Shown here one piece after another: positions 26,864-36,014 of a DNA stretch of 64,000 bases. The translations under genes and the position numbers were made by a program. Location of the stretch: positions 1 through 64,000 of the forward strand of contig JBAZZX010000012.1 in the NCBI GenBank assembly GCA_041658585.1. Reading direction: 5' to 3'. This DNA is from DYFC01 sp041658585. GTDB lineage: Bacteria > Nitrospirota > Thermodesulfovibrionia > Thermodesulfovibrionales > SM23-35. Below the pieces are notes generated by a model. The model was not told the DNA's origin, did not search any database, and saw only the letters and a list, made by a program, of their open reading frames with translations. Numbering within the stretch: the stretch's first letter is position 1; every line of letters begins with the position of its first letter.

Positions 26864-27501
26864 TACTTTGACCTCAGTATTATATATGTCGCTCCCAGGC
26901 CTCCGTCACGGGCTTTGGCGGAAGAATAGGCAAGTACCCATTTACTGAACTGACCGTGCAGCCATTTAATTACCGCTTCTTTGAGGACCGGGCCTTTAGG
27001 AGACCTCAGACCCCTCCCGTGTATTACTTTAACGCAGAACAGGCGTTTTTTAACAGCCTCCTGAAAAAACAAAAACAATGCCTCTTCAGCCTCAACAAGC
27101 GTCATGCCGTGAAGGTCAATATAATCCTGCACGGAAAAGTTTCCCTGATGCAGCCTTCCGGCTACATCCTTCCTGATATGTGGATGTACCCATTCGATGT
27201 ATTCCGGGGTATCGGATAAGGTAATCCTCCTTTGACCTTTGATTATTTGGGTCAGGACCTCCATTGTATCATCTTTCATGACCGGAATGTGTTTTGTACG
27301 TGGTTGTACTGCAAGGGGAATTTCCCTGAACTCCCTGATCTCCCTGACGTCGGACATGGCTTCAGAGAATATCTCTTCATCGGTCTTTGTATCTTTGAGC
27401 TTTGAATCTTTGACCTTTGTTTCTTTGAGGATAATCCGACGCTTGTCGAGAGTTTCTTTCAGTCCTTTAAACGGGTTAAATGACAATCCCGAAGATTTCA
27501 T
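26863..27501 (-). CDS. Smr-domain protein
   Basis: 212 aa. A charged, variable N-terminal half (residues 1-110) is followed by an Smr domain with the hallmark DLHGMTLVEAEEAL and VIHGRGLRSPKGPVLKEAV-W, ending in GGLGATYII. Stand-alone Smr domains are nucleic-acid-binding and often endonucleolytic; recent work links some to collided ribosomes. First gene of the pair with ybgC; the divergent AmpG-like gene starts 155 bases away. Confidence 0.85.
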   Translation of the reverse strand: MKSSGLSFNPFKGLKETLDKRRIILKETKVKDSKLKDTKTDEEIFSEAMSDVREIREFREIPLAVQPRTKHIPVMKDDTMEVLTQIIKGQRRITLSDTPEYIEWVHPHIRKDVAGRLHQGNFSVQDYIDLHGMTLVEAEEALFLFFQEAVKKRLFCVKVIHGRGLRSPKGPVLKEAVIKWLHGQFSKWVLAYSSAKARDGGLGATYIILRSK

Positions 27502-27655
27502 GCTTTTATTATTGCCTTAACCCGCCTACTTATTCAATTCCCTGAAAAATAGAATACCCAAATTGAGCGATTCTTGACCCACGGAGAAATCGGAAGAATG
27601 ACTGTGTGGCGAACGCCTCTTTTAGTTATAATATCGGCCAAAGAGAAAAATAAAA

Positions 27656-28903
27656 ATGAAATCGAATATTGCACCCTATCTTCAGGTCTTTAAAAGCAGG
27701 CGCATTGCGGTTATCACCCTGTTAGGCTTTTCTTCGGGCCTGCCGTTGGCCCTGACCGGCGGCACCTTGCAGGCATGGATGACGTTGGCAGGAGTGGATC
27801 TGAGGACCATCGGGGTATTTGCCCTGGTAGGATTGCCGTACACGCTCAAATTTCTTTGGGCTCCGGTTATGGACAGATTTGTTCCTCCATGGCTTGGAAG
27901 ACGCCGCGGCTGGATTGCGCTTACTCAACTAAGTCTCGCAGCAGGCATTTCTTTCATGGCTTTTAGCTCACCTCAACAGTCTCCGATTCTATTGGCGGCG
28001 CTTGCTCTTGCCGTGGCTTTTTCCTCGGCCTCACAGGACATCGTTATCGACGCCTATCGTACCGATGTTTTGCATGAAAAGGAGAGAGGAGCAGGGGCGG
28101 CGGTATTTGTTATGGGCTACCGCATTGCGGCGCTTGTGTCGGGAGCATTGGCTTTAATACTTTCCGATCATATCGGCTGGCGGAACACATACCTGTTTAT
28201 GGCTGTGGTAATGGGAGCAGGCGTTATAATAACTATTTTAAGTCCCGAACCCGAGGAAAAAGTGGTCCCTCCGTCCAGTCTGAAAGAGGCCGTATCCGGG
28301 CCATTGAAGGAATATTTTTCAAGGAACGCTGCCGTCTTGCTGCTGCTGTTAATTATCCTCTACAAATTGGGCGACGCCTATGCCGGTACGCTGACCACGG
28401 CATTCCTTATCAGGGGGCTTGGGTTTACCGCAAGCGAAGTGGGCGCTATCAATAAAGGAATAGGATTTGCCGCAGTGATTATCGGCGCAACAATCGGAGG
28501 GACCTTAATGGTAAAACTCGGCCTGTTCAGGTCCCTGCTTATTTTCGGAGTACTGCAAGCGGTATCGAATCTGTCTTTCATGGTCCTCGCATGGCTGGGG
28601 AAAAGCTACGGGATGCTGATATTCACTGTCGCCTTTGAGAATCTGAGCGGGGGCATGGGAACGGCAGCCTTTGTCTCGCTTCTGATGGGGATGTGCAACC
28701 ATCGGTTTACCGCAACACAGTATGCATTATTGTCATCTCTTGCAGCGCTTGGAAGGATATTTATCTCTCCGACCTCGGGTTTTCTCGTAGAATCTATAGG
28801 CTGGTCCGGCTTCTTCTTTATAACCTTTCTCGTTGCACTGCCGGGACTGGCCCTTTTATGGCGGCTGAGGGATGTAATTTCAGGAATGACGCATGAAAAC
28901 TGA
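27656..28903 (+). CDS. AmpG-like MFS transporter
   Basis: 415 aa, about 12 hydrophobic segments. Motifs shared with AmpG muropeptide permeases and related MFS: GFSSGLPLALTGGTLQAWM at the N-terminus, LKFLWAPVMDRFVPPWLGRRRGWI, SQDIVIDAYRTDVL, and a second-half helix with NKGIGFAAVIIGATIGG. Likely imports anhydromuropeptides for cell-wall recycling, which fits the lytic transglycosylase and EnvC in the window; substrate is inferred from family only. Divergent from smr-ybgC. Confidence 0.85.
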   Translation: MKSNIAPYLQVFKSRRIAVITLLGFSSGLPLALTGGTLQAWMTLAGVDLRTIGVFALVGLPYTLKFLWAPVMDRFVPPWLGRRRGWIALTQLSLAAGISFMAFSSPQQSPILLAALALAVAFSSASQDIVIDAYRTDVLHEKERGAGAAVFVMGYRIAALVSGALALILSDHIGWRNTYLFMAVVMGAGVIITILSPEPEEKVVPPSSLKEAVSGPLKEYFSRNAAVLLLLLIILYKLGDAYAGTLTTAFLIRGLGFTASEVGAINKGIGFAAVIIGATIGGTLMVKLGLFRSLLIFGVLQAVSNLSFMVLAWLGKSYGMLIFTVAFENLSGGMGTAAFVSLLMGMCNHRFTATQYALLSSLAALGRIFISPTSGFLVESIGWSGFFFITFLVALPGLALLWRLRDVISGMTHEN

Positions 28904-28972
28904 CTTCACTGTTACTTTAGCATTGAAATCGGGATATAATAAATTAAAACCATAAAGTGAAGGAGGATAAAG

Positions 28973-29557
28973 ATGTTTAAAAGATTATTAGTTATTTCAA
29001 TCGTGACATTTTCAATAGTTGCTTTTTCAAGCTTTGCATGGGCCTCTGTTGAAGGGACCTGGGATGTACAAGGGAAGATGACTGTGAAGTTCAGTATTAA
29101 AGGTTATGGGTCTCATACGGAGAAGTCCGACTTTTCCGATGAGTTTACATTTGACAGTGACGGAGCTTTTGACATGATGGATATGTCCGGCTCCTGGAGT
29201 CAAAAAAAGAAAAGCTTTGTCGTTAAGTTAGACCCGGAGGATATCAGTCATTATTTTGAAGACGCTATCAGCGATGAAATCGAAACCGATGTAACCGTTG
29301 AAGTAACAAAAATTAGTTTTACGGGGACAGAGCAAAAAAACGGGTCTATAAAGGGGACCTTAAAAATTAATATGAAACTCTACGTTGATGACTATGACTT
29401 CTTAACCGGAAAAGTAGCCGTCACGACCACTTTTAAGGGAACGCGGGCGGAAGTTACGGGCATATCATCCGTTAAGGAAAAAGAGGCTTCTCAATCGGGG
29501 TCTGTTCTTGATGTAATTGAAGAAGAACTAAATGATGCTATTCAATCCGTCTTCTGA
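28973..29557 (+). CDS. Secreted hypothetical protein
   Basis: 194 aa. A clear signal peptide (LLVISIVTFSIVAFSSFAWA) precedes a beta-rich mature part with alternating polar/hydrophobic strands (VEGTWDVQGKMTVKFSIK, DGAFDMMDMSGSWSQKKKSF, KGTLKINMKLYVDDYDF), reminiscent of lipocalin-like folds. No catalytic motif and no family I can name. AAGGAGGATAAAG precedes the ATG. It stands alone between the AmpG-like gene and a cassette-like region. Confidence 0.7.
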   Translation: MFKRLLVISIVTFSIVAFSSFAWASVEGTWDVQGKMTVKFSIKGYGSHTEKSDFSDEFTFDSDGAFDMMDMSGSWSQKKKSFVVKLDPEDISHYFEDAISDEIETDVTVEVTKISFTGTEQKNGSIKGTLKINMKLYVDDYDFLTGKVAVTTTFKGTRAEVTGISSVKEKEASQSGSVLDVIEEELNDAIQSVF

Positions 29558-29815
29558 TGCATATCGTTAGCGGAATAGACATTAAAGGAAAGTGTGATTG
29601 CCACTACTTGACTTGTTAGACAATCTAACTTGCGACATGATTAATCATGATCGGGTGCGCAGAATAATACCTGCAATTTGTGAAAATCAAGAAGTTCCCG
29701 GAATTCAAAACTACATCAAGTTAACACCTCAGCGGATTTCATCGGGAGGCGCATAACACCTGCTACTATTGATTTTCAAGAGGCAAGAACCTATGAGAAT
29801 TTACAGAAGAAATGT

Positions 29816-29883
29816 GCATAACATCAGGGCTCAGGCGCTTTGGCGCGTGGACCCCGAAGTCGCTCTGGAGGCCTTTGTTCGCA
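29816..29883 (-). other. attC-like site 3' of the diguanylate cyclase
   Basis: Minus-strand core GCGAAC (29883-29878) and arm GGCCTCCAGAGCGACTT pair imperfectly with AAGCGCCTGAGCCCTGAT before a GTTATGC core (29822-29816). Arms differ by extra bases in the way of attC. It lies 32 bases after the cyclase stop. The pairing was done by eye. Confidence 0.45.
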
Positions 29884-29914
29884 GTTCAGTTCTTCTTTTC
29901 GATCTCTTCGGTGA

Positions 29915-30841
29915 TTACGTTTGGAGATTATCGCCCCCCTCCTGGTTGGATGTCATCGATGGATCCCAGATGCAAGCACGGTTGCGCCCAGACCTCTTGG
30001 CTGCGTACAATGCCGTGTCCGCGCGATTAATCGACTCCTCCACACTGACATCTGAATCAAGTAGTGTAATCCCAAACGATACCGTTACGAAGATCGCCTT
30101 TGGTGCTGCGGTGGCGATAGCGAGCGCGGCAAGCTCCGCGCGCATACGCTCGATCACCGCATGGGCAGTCTCCAAATTGGTATTCGGCAAGGATATCAGG
30201 AACTCCTCTCCACCGTAACGGTACACCTTGTCATAGGGCCTCAGATGCTGCTTGACGCTCTGCACCAAGGCCACAAGCACTTGGTCACCAACGGAATGTC
30301 CGTAGTTGTCGTTAATCACCTTAAAATAGTCCAAGTCCATGATCACGACAGCGCATTGAAGAACATGGCGGTTGACCAGCTCACGCAACTCGCGCAGTTT
30401 GATGAGCATGCCGATGCGATTCTCGGCCCCGGTCAAGGCATCGCGATTATAGAGCGACTCCTCGATTTCGTGCTTCAGCGTATCGATTTCCAGATGCAGG
30501 CGTTCCACGGCATTTTTGAAGCTATCATACTCCCTTGGGGAGCCTGACACTTCCTGTGTCGATGCAAGAAGCAACCGCCCCGCAAGTTGATGCATGCTGC
30601 GGTGCTCACTTTCAATGGCAACGAATGACGGGTGATCGTTGAGCACTTGAGACGCCTTCCCGTAATACCACTGGGCGAATCGACATTGACGATAGGCATC
30701 GTCCGCCACGTCGCGATGATCATAGGGCAGTCGACAGATCATCGCACGGGTAATTTCAGCGAGCCACTTCTCATGCCAATCAATGGCGTAGCCCAGTTGC
30801 TTCAGCGTCTCTTGTAGCTCGTCCCTGCTAAGACCAAGCAT
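29915..30841 (-). CDS. Zinc-responsive diguanylate cyclase (CZB-GGDEF, DgcZ-like)
   Basis: 308 aa. N-terminal CZB zinc-binding domain with H23, C53 (in QCRFAQWYYG), H80 and H84, the same ligand set and spacing as E. coli DgcZ. A linker helix follows, then a GGDEF domain: RDALTGAENR, MDLDYFKVINDNYGHSVGD, and the active site YRYGGEEF (210-214). It makes cyclic-di-GMP from GTP; zinc inhibits the DgcZ type. No membrane segment. Codon use is visibly GC-richer than its neighbours and the gene ends 32 bases from an attC-like site, so horizontal arrival as a cassette is likely. No EAL partner nearby. Confidence 0.88.
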   Translation of the reverse strand: MLGLSRDELQETLKQLGYAIDWHEKWLAEITRAMICRLPYDHRDVADDAYRQCRFAQWYYGKASQVLNDHPSFVAIESEHRSMHQLAGRLLLASTQEVSGSPREYDSFKNAVERLHLEIDTLKHEIEESLYNRDALTGAENRIGMLIKLRELRELVNRHVLQCAVVIMDLDYFKVINDNYGHSVGDQVLVALVQSVKQHLRPYDKVYRYGGEEFLISLPNTNLETAHAVIERMRAELAALAIATAAPKAIFVTVSFGITLLDSDVSVEESINRADTALYAAKRSGRNRACIWDPSMTSNQEGGDNLQT

Positions 30842-30914
30842 AATTCTACCTCCAAGCTTTTGCGAACATATTATTAACCAGTTGTTTGGATAATATCAGA
30901 ATTTCTATGCAAGA

Positions 30915-31196
30915 TCAAGAAAAACATAAAATTAATTTGGTGATGCTGTTTATAACATTTAGACCGAAGATCGAGGCGAGGCCTGCAATTAGAATCGCTT
31001 TGACTGCGTCGCGGTTCTTTATGGGGTCAGTAGAGGCCGTAAACAGAAAGACCGACCAGCCGAACGACAAAAAAGAAATGATCCTGTCCTGGTATCCATA
31101 GGAGGGTAAGTCATAATACACGAATAACAACGGAATCTTAATCCTGAACATGTGTACAATTGCGATCGCCAAGAAATAGACCGCCATTGTTTCCAT
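30915..31196 (-). CDS. Small membrane protein, hypothetical
   Basis: 93 aa with three hydrophobic segments (VYFLAIAIVHMF, IISFLSFGWSVFLF, AILIAGLASIFGLNVI). Unrecognised. Amino-acid composition is plausible for a real integral membrane protein, but no clear Shine-Dalgarno is present and the gene has no known neighbours. Confidence 0.4.
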   Translation of the reverse strand: METMAVYFLAIAIVHMFRIKIPLLFVYYDLPSYGYQDRIISFLSFGWSVFLFTASTDPIKNRDAVKAILIAGLASIFGLNVINSITKLILCFS

Positions 31197-31260
31197 TTAA
31201 ATATTTATAATTATAGCATCCATTAAGATTGCGTGTTACAGGAAATACAAAACGGAGACC

Positions 31261-31434
31261 GGAAAACTGGCTAACTTGCTTTTTGACCTTGTAAAATATT
31301 TACTTACCACACTTGGGGCTATAATACTTTTAGCAGAAAAAACCATAAATCTTTTTACAGTTGCTGTCATTATAGTAATAGCTGTTATAATATTAACGTT
31401 AGCGGTTTTTATTACCCCTATTAAGGAGGAATAA
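31261..31434 (+). CDS. Possible small two-helix membrane protein
   Basis: An open frame ending at the TAA 31432-31434 encodes KLANLLFDLVKYLLTTLGAIILLAEKT then VAVIIVIAVIILTLAVFITPIKEE, two strongly hydrophobic helices. The start is uncertain: no ATG lies in frame, and the listed 5' end is only where the good sequence begins. The stop overlaps the ribosome binding site of the next small gene, suggesting coupling. Confidence 0.3.
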   Translation, partial: GKLANLLFDLVKYLLTTLGAIILLAEKTINLFTVAVIIVIAVIILTLAVFITPIKEE

Positions 31435-31436
31435 AG

Positions 31437-31526
31437 ATGGAAGGCTTTCTCATGATAATGGTAGGTATCGCAATTTTCGCCATCGGCGCAGCTATTTATT
31501 TCAAATACAAAGAAAAACATCCTTAA
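31437..31526 (+). CDS. 29-aa single-pass membrane protein
   Basis: MEGFLMIMVGIAIFAIGAA-IYFKYKEKHP: one hydrophobic helix with a basic C-terminus. A strong AAGGAGGAATAAAG stands right before the ATG, which is the main reason to believe it. Too short for routine gene calling. Possibly paired with the frame that ends three bases upstream. Confidence 0.45.
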   Translation: MEGFLMIMVGIAIFAIGAAIYFKYKEKHP

Positions 31527-31748
31527 TCCTTCGTCTCTGTTTTTATATTTTTATCTTTCAATGTCGTTAGAACCAATCTCAATGAATTACAATCAGTCTC
31601 AAAACCCTCATCTTTGTCATCCTTAATAATAACAGCCTCCTTAAATTCAAGGGAAACGGATATTCAGCAATGCCGCCGCCCGTTATTGGGGAGGATTTAA
31701 TACTACAGCGAACTTTTCAATAAAAACCGCTAATCAATGGCTTTTAGT

Positions 31749-31825
31749 CGTCATTCCGGGCTTGACCCGGAATCCAGAACGCATTGGAAACCATGGATTC
31801 CCGATTACAAACTTCGGGAATGACA
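31749..31825. repeat. REP-like dispersed palindrome
   Basis: CGTCATTCCGGG and CCCGGAATCC arms, then a second ATGGATTCCCG / CGGGAATGAC pair. This is a common type of intergenic hairpin repeat. The remaining spacer between the small ORF and the exonuclease gene shows nothing else. Confidence 0.55.
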
Positions 31826-31871
31826 AAAAATACGATGTAGCATTAAGAATGAAGGGGGAAGTGAAAGCGCC

Positions 31872-32546
31872 TTATGGTGAATACCGCATATACTTTTCCC
31901 AGTAAAGCAGAAGCTCCCTTGTTGCGCGGATGTCGCCGGCGCAGTAGCGGGCTATATCGAGGAAGCGGCCGGCTTTGAATAAGTCCTTTACGTCGTAGCC
32001 GGAAATTCCGTCTTCTTTCGGGCTTTTGATGCCGAAGGTGCGGCACCACATGTCGAGGCTGAACTTCCTCCGCGTAGCGCCGTAAAAGGACAACTGGTCG
32101 AAGAGGTCGATATGGATATCACCGTACCTGTTCGGCATGATATCTTTTTTAGGTTTTATCTTATGAACGGCTGAACGGGTAAGAATGAAGGGACAGTCGA
32201 ACCCCCTGCCGTTGAAGGTTATGAACTGCTTGTAGTTTTTAATGACGTTCCAGAATTTATTGATAATCTCCTCTTCCGTGCCGGTTTCATAGCGCACCCC
32301 TTCTTCTTCAAAGGGCAGCAGGGGCTGTCCGGTATTCTGATAAAAGGCAAAGCCCTTCTGCGAGTCGGTATCGAGCATGCCGATGGCAACGATTTCGGCT
32401 GTCTGCGGATAAAAAGAAAGGCCGTCTTTTACCTCTTTCTTATCATCTTCCGTTTCGGCGTAGCGGAGCAGGTATTCCTGCATCGGCCCGTCAAGGCTTT
32501 TAAAGTCCCTGCCGACGGTTTCTATGTCAAATATTATTCCGGGCAT
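31872..32546 (-). CDS. Predicted 3'-5' exonuclease (PolB-like, DEDD family)
   Basis: 224 aa RNase H-fold protein. The acidic exonuclease motifs are present: FDIETVG at residues 6-12 (D, E), FNGRGFDCPFI (about 112-122, D), and YCAGDIRATREL near the C-terminus (Y..D). Predicted 3'-5' exonucleases of this group resemble the proofreading domain of family B polymerases but lack the polymerase. It is upstream of nothing on its strand other than repeats, and follows ctpA by about 30 bases, so it may be the last gene of the ftsE-ctpA run. Confidence 0.82.
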   Translation of the reverse strand: MPGIIFDIETVGRDFKSLDGPMQEYLLRYAETEDDKKEVKDGLSFYPQTAEIVAIGMLDTDSQKGFAFYQNTGQPLLPFEEEGVRYETGTEEEIINKFWNVIKNYKQFITFNGRGFDCPFILTRSAVHKIKPKKDIMPNRYGDIHIDLFDQLSFYGATRRKFSLDMWCRTFGIKSPKEDGISGYDVKDLFKAGRFLDIARYCAGDIRATRELLLYWEKYMRYSP

Positions 32547-32574
32547 GTTTATGTGATAAACATTTTAACTTGTT

Positions 32575-33882
32575 TTAAGCCGCCTTTGGCAGTTCCTTGA
32601 AGACCTTCCATGTCTTAAGAATATCGATGGCCCTCTGTAACTGAAGATCGTCTTTTTCTTCGATTTCAACAGGCACCATTTCATCAGGTTCAGCCGTCTT
32701 GTCCTCGGTTTTTTCGTTCTTCAGGTGCTTTTCAAGGTCTTTTTCTCTGATGGCAGGGTGGCCTTTTGTCCCGTTCTTTAATTCCGGCTTGACTAAGATA
32801 TCCGGTGCAATCCCTGTCGTCTGAATGGACGTTCCTTTCGGTGTGTAATACCGCGCTGTCGTAAGCCTCAGGGCCGAACCGTCGCCGAGAGGGACCACTG
32901 ACTGTACGGAACCCTTCCCGAAGGTCTGTGTGCCGATAAGGACGGCCTTGTTCCAGTCTTTTAAAGCGCCTGCAACGATTTCCGAGGCGCTGGCGCTGCC
33001 CTGATTGACGAGGACGATCATGGGGAGGTTGAAATCCGTTTTATTTTTGTTGCTCTTGTATTCGATTTTATCTCCCTTCTTGTCCTTGATGAAAACCACC
33101 AGCTTGCCGGACTGCAGGAACTGGCTTGATACATCAACAGCGCTGTTAAGAAGTCCGCCGGGATTGTTCCTCAGGTCAAGGATAAGGGCATTGATATTTT
33201 CTTTCGCCAGGCTTTCCATGGCGGCAGAAAGGTCGGATGACGTCTGTTCCTGAAACTGGGTCAGCTTCACATATCCTATCCCGTCTTCGAGGACCTTATA
33301 TTTCACGCTTTTTATCTTTATTACTTCTCTCACTATGGTGAAATCTTTGGTCTCTTTCCATCCCTCTCTGAGGATGGTTATTTTTACGGAGGTAGAAGGA
33401 GCGCCCCTCATCTTGCTTACTGCGTCATGTAACCCCATATCTTTTGTGAATTCATTGTTGATCTTGATGATCCTGTCTCCTGACTTGATGCCAACCTTGT
33501 AGGCCGGGGTGTCTTCTATCGGAGCTATGACAGTGAGCATGCCATCTTTGATCCCTATCTGGATGCCGAGACCTCCGAATTCTCCTTTTGTATCCACCTG
33601 CATTTCCTTATATTGTTCGGGCGGCATAAATGCGGAATGAGGATCAAGGGAGCTGAGCATGCCTTTTATTGCGCCATAAATAAGGTCCTTCGGTTTTACG
33701 TCTTCAACATAGTTTTTTCTGACGAGTGAGAGGGCCTCGGTGAAGACCTTGAGTTCTTCATATCCTTCTTCAGCGCCGACACTGCCAATCTTCCATCTTC
33801 CGATCAGGATGCCTGCCGTAGCAACGGTAAAGACAAGGATTACGGCAATAACCACCTTTTTGCTAAGTAACTTCTGAAACAT
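32575..33882 (-). CDS. ctpA: Carboxyl-terminal processing protease (S41)
   Basis: 435 aa. N-terminal membrane anchor/signal (VVIAVILVFTVATAGILIG), a PDZ domain (about residues 95-165, GGLGIQIGIKDGMLTVIAPIEDTPAYKVGIKSGD) and the S41 catalytic domain with NQGSASASEIVAGALKD (Ser nucleophile, about residue 300) and QTFGKGSVQ (Lys). Cleaves periplasmic proteins, often cell-wall hydrolases or their regulators; adjacent EnvC and FtsEX make septal cell-wall control a fair guess. Usual length. Confidence 0.95.
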   Translation of the reverse strand: MFQKLLSKKVVIAVILVFTVATAGILIGRWKIGSVGAEEGYEELKVFTEALSLVRKNYVEDVKPKDLIYGAIKGMLSSLDPHSAFMPPEQYKEMQVDTKGEFGGLGIQIGIKDGMLTVIAPIEDTPAYKVGIKSGDRIIKINNEFTKDMGLHDAVSKMRGAPSTSVKITILREGWKETKDFTIVREVIKIKSVKYKVLEDGIGYVKLTQFQEQTSSDLSAAMESLAKENINALILDLRNNPGGLLNSAVDVSSQFLQSGKLVVFIKDKKGDKIEYKSNKNKTDFNLPMIVLVNQGSASASEIVAGALKDWNKAVLIGTQTFGKGSVQSVVPLGDGSALRLTTARYYTPKGTSIQTTGIAPDILVKPELKNGTKGHPAIREKDLEKHLKNEKTEDKTAEPDEMVPVEIEEKDDLQLQRAIDILKTWKVFKELPKAA

Positions 33883-33903
33883 CTTTTCTAACCTCCGGTT
33901 TTT

Positions 33904-35142
33904 TTATCTCCTAAGCAGCCACTGTAACGGATCAAGTGGTTTGCCCTTGTATCTGAGTTCAAAGTACAGGCCGGGAGAACTCATGAGGCCCGAGGTCCCG
34001 ACCCTGCCAATCGCCTGCTTACCTTTTATTATATCTCCAACTCTCGTAAAAATCTCGGATAGACTTCCATAGAGGGTATGATATCCGTCGCCATGGTTGA
34101 CAATTACCATCTGTCCATAGCCTTTAAACCATTCGGCAAATACTACTTTGCCGCCGTGTACCGCCTTTGCATAGGAATCCGAGTCCGATTGTATAAAGGC
34201 GCCGCTCCTGAAAATAGGCGTACTGAATTGAGGGTCTTTCTGCGAGCCATAAGGTATTGCAATTCTCCCTTCCGCAGGCCAGGGGAGTCTGCCTTTGAGG
34301 CTTCCAAAACCTTTGCCGGCAAGGATATCTTCTTTCCCCTTTTGGGCGCGCTCCGACTCTTTGATTATATCCAGTATCCTTTTGGAAGCGGCCTCGAGTT
34401 CCTTTAATATTCTCGTATGAGAAGCCTGCTGTTTTCTTACCGATACAAGAACGGTTTCTTTATGTTTCATTGCTTCGGCAAGTTTTTCTTCCTGGCTTTT
34501 TACCTTCTCCTGATTTTTTTCGAGGTCTTTTTTGAGCACAACGAGCTGCTTTTCTTTCCGGCTAAGGCTTTCAAGACTCTCTTTATAACCTTCCAGCAGC
34601 CTGTGTTCATATACTGAAACATACTGGAGATATTTCCCCTGCCTCATCAATTGTGATATATCGTCGGCACTAAGCAGCAGAAGGACCGTATCCGAATTAT
34701 TCCCGTATTTGTGGATGGCCTGTAGTTTTCTCTTTAGCCAATCCCTGTGTTTCTCGATATTTTTCTTGTTTGCGCGAATTTCAGCCTCAAGTTTTGATAT
34801 GCCGGACTCGGTTTCTGAGAGCTTGCTCCTGTATTTCCTCAGGTTGTTTTCCACGTCTTTCAGTTGTTTGTTGGTGCTCTCGATATCGGTGAGAACAGAG
34901 GACTCGTGTTTTTTAATTTCTTCGATCTTTTGTTTTTGGTTTTTAATTTCTTTCTGTATTTTCCGGTATTCCTCATTGGCGGTGCCGGCATAAGAAAAAG
35001 AAGATAAAAAAAGGAAAAAAAGAAGGAAAAAGAAAAGTTTTCCCGGTTTACTAAGTTTACTCGGGTTACTCAGTCTACAAAGTTTCCCCTGTTTTTCTGG
35101 ACCGTGAGGACCGTGTAAACTGTTTGAAATCGGCATGTTCAA
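33904..35142 (-). CDS. envC: EnvC-like murein hydrolase activator (degenerate M23/LytM)
   Basis: 412 aa. A signal/anchor (FFFLLFFLFLSSFSYAG) comes after an unusual 36-residue N-terminal extension rich in K/S/P. Long coiled coils follow (about 60-270), then a C-terminal LytM fold (290-412). Active-site positions of M23 peptidases are altered: the HxH of the second metal motif reads YFELR and the first His position is FIQSD, so it is probably an activator without its own activity, as in E. coli EnvC. ATGA overlap with ftsX; this is the classical FtsEX partner. Confidence 0.85.
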   Translation of the reverse strand: MNMPISNSLHGPHGPEKQGKLCRLSNPSKLSKPGKLFFFLLFFLFLSSFSYAGTANEEYRKIQKEIKNQKQKIEEIKKHESSVLTDIESTNKQLKDVENNLRKYRSKLSETESGISKLEAEIRANKKNIEKHRDWLKRKLQAIHKYGNNSDTVLLLLSADDISQLMRQGKYLQYVSVYEHRLLEGYKESLESLSRKEKQLVVLKKDLEKNQEKVKSQEEKLAEAMKHKETVLVSVRKQQASHTRILKELEAASKRILDIIKESERAQKGKEDILAGKGFGSLKGRLPWPAEGRIAIPYGSQKDPQFSTPIFRSGAFIQSDSDSYAKAVHGGKVVFAEWFKGYGQMVIVNHGDGYHTLYGSLSEIFTRVGDIIKGKQAIGRVGTSGLMSSPGLYFELRYKGKPLDPLQWLLRR

Positions 35143-36014
35143 TATCGGATTCTTCCGATGGCGAAGACGGCTCCCGTTATGCCGAGAAGCAGTCCTGCGG
35201 CAGGAAGGGCGAATGACATATTGACAGGGAAAATAAAGGATTTAAAGATAGGGAAGGCGAGGCTTACTTTCAGAAGCACAAGATAATAGAGTATGAATAT
35301 GCCGATGAGGCTCAAAACCCCTCCTGAAAGACCGATAACAGCCCCTTCTATGATGAATGGCGCGCGGATGAACCCCCTTGAGGCGCCCAACAGTTTGTAT
35401 GTTTCTATTTCACTGTTTTTGCGGTAAAAAAGAATTTTAACCGTGCTGTAACAGACAAAAAGCGTTCCGGCAGACATGATTATGATCAGTATCGCGCCGA
35501 TGGTCTTTATCCCCATACTTAGGGAATAAATGGAGGCAAGAAATTTTTCTCCGTATTCTATTTCACTCACCCCTTTTATAGCTTTAAGACTTGCCGTCAG
35601 CTTTTTTACCGTTTCCGGGCTTATGGTCTCGCTCTTCAGCTTTATCTCGACACTATCCGGCAGAGGGTTTTCACCGACGCCTTCCAGGATATAGTCCGTA
35701 TTTTTAAGGCTTGCTTTAAGCTCTTTCCAGCCTTCTTCTTTTGTGATGTATTTGACCTTTTCGACAGAGGGGTCTTTTCGTGCGGTTTTCATTAAGGTTT
35801 CTATATCCTGTTGGGACAGGTCTTCTTTGAGATAGAGCATTATGGAAAATTTCTCCGGCAAATCCTTTGTTGCCAGACTTATGTTAAAAACAGTCAGCAA
35901 GGTAATTGCCGTAAAAAGGAGGCCTACTGCAATAGTCAGTACCGAGAGAAAATTAATCCATTTGTCATGGAGCAAGCTTTGTACGGCAAGCCTGAAAGAG
36001 TAAGACATTGACAT
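35139..36014 (-). CDS. ftsX: Cell division ABC transporter permease-like protein FtsX
   Basis: 291 aa. Four transmembrane helices (about 20-45, 165-190, 220-245, 260-285) with a periplasmic loop after the first (FSIMLYLKEDLSQQDIETL...). Together with FtsE it forms a septal complex that activates amidases through EnvC. Overlaps ftsE by one base and envC by four, so ftsE-ftsX-envC is translationally coupled. Confidence 0.93.
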   Translation of the reverse strand: MSMSYSFRLAVQSLLHDKWINFLSVLTIAVGLLFTAITLLTVFNISLATKDLPEKFSIMLYLKEDLSQQDIETLMKTARKDPSVEKVKYITKEEGWKELKASLKNTDYILEGVGENPLPDSVEIKLKSETISPETVKKLTASLKAIKGVSEIEYGEKFLASIYSLSMGIKTIGAILIIIMSAGTLFVCYSTVKILFYRKNSEIETYKLLGASRGFIRAPFIIEGAVIGLSGGVLSLIGIFILYYLVLLKVSLAFPIFKSFIFPVNMSFALPAAGLLLGITGAVFAIGRIRY

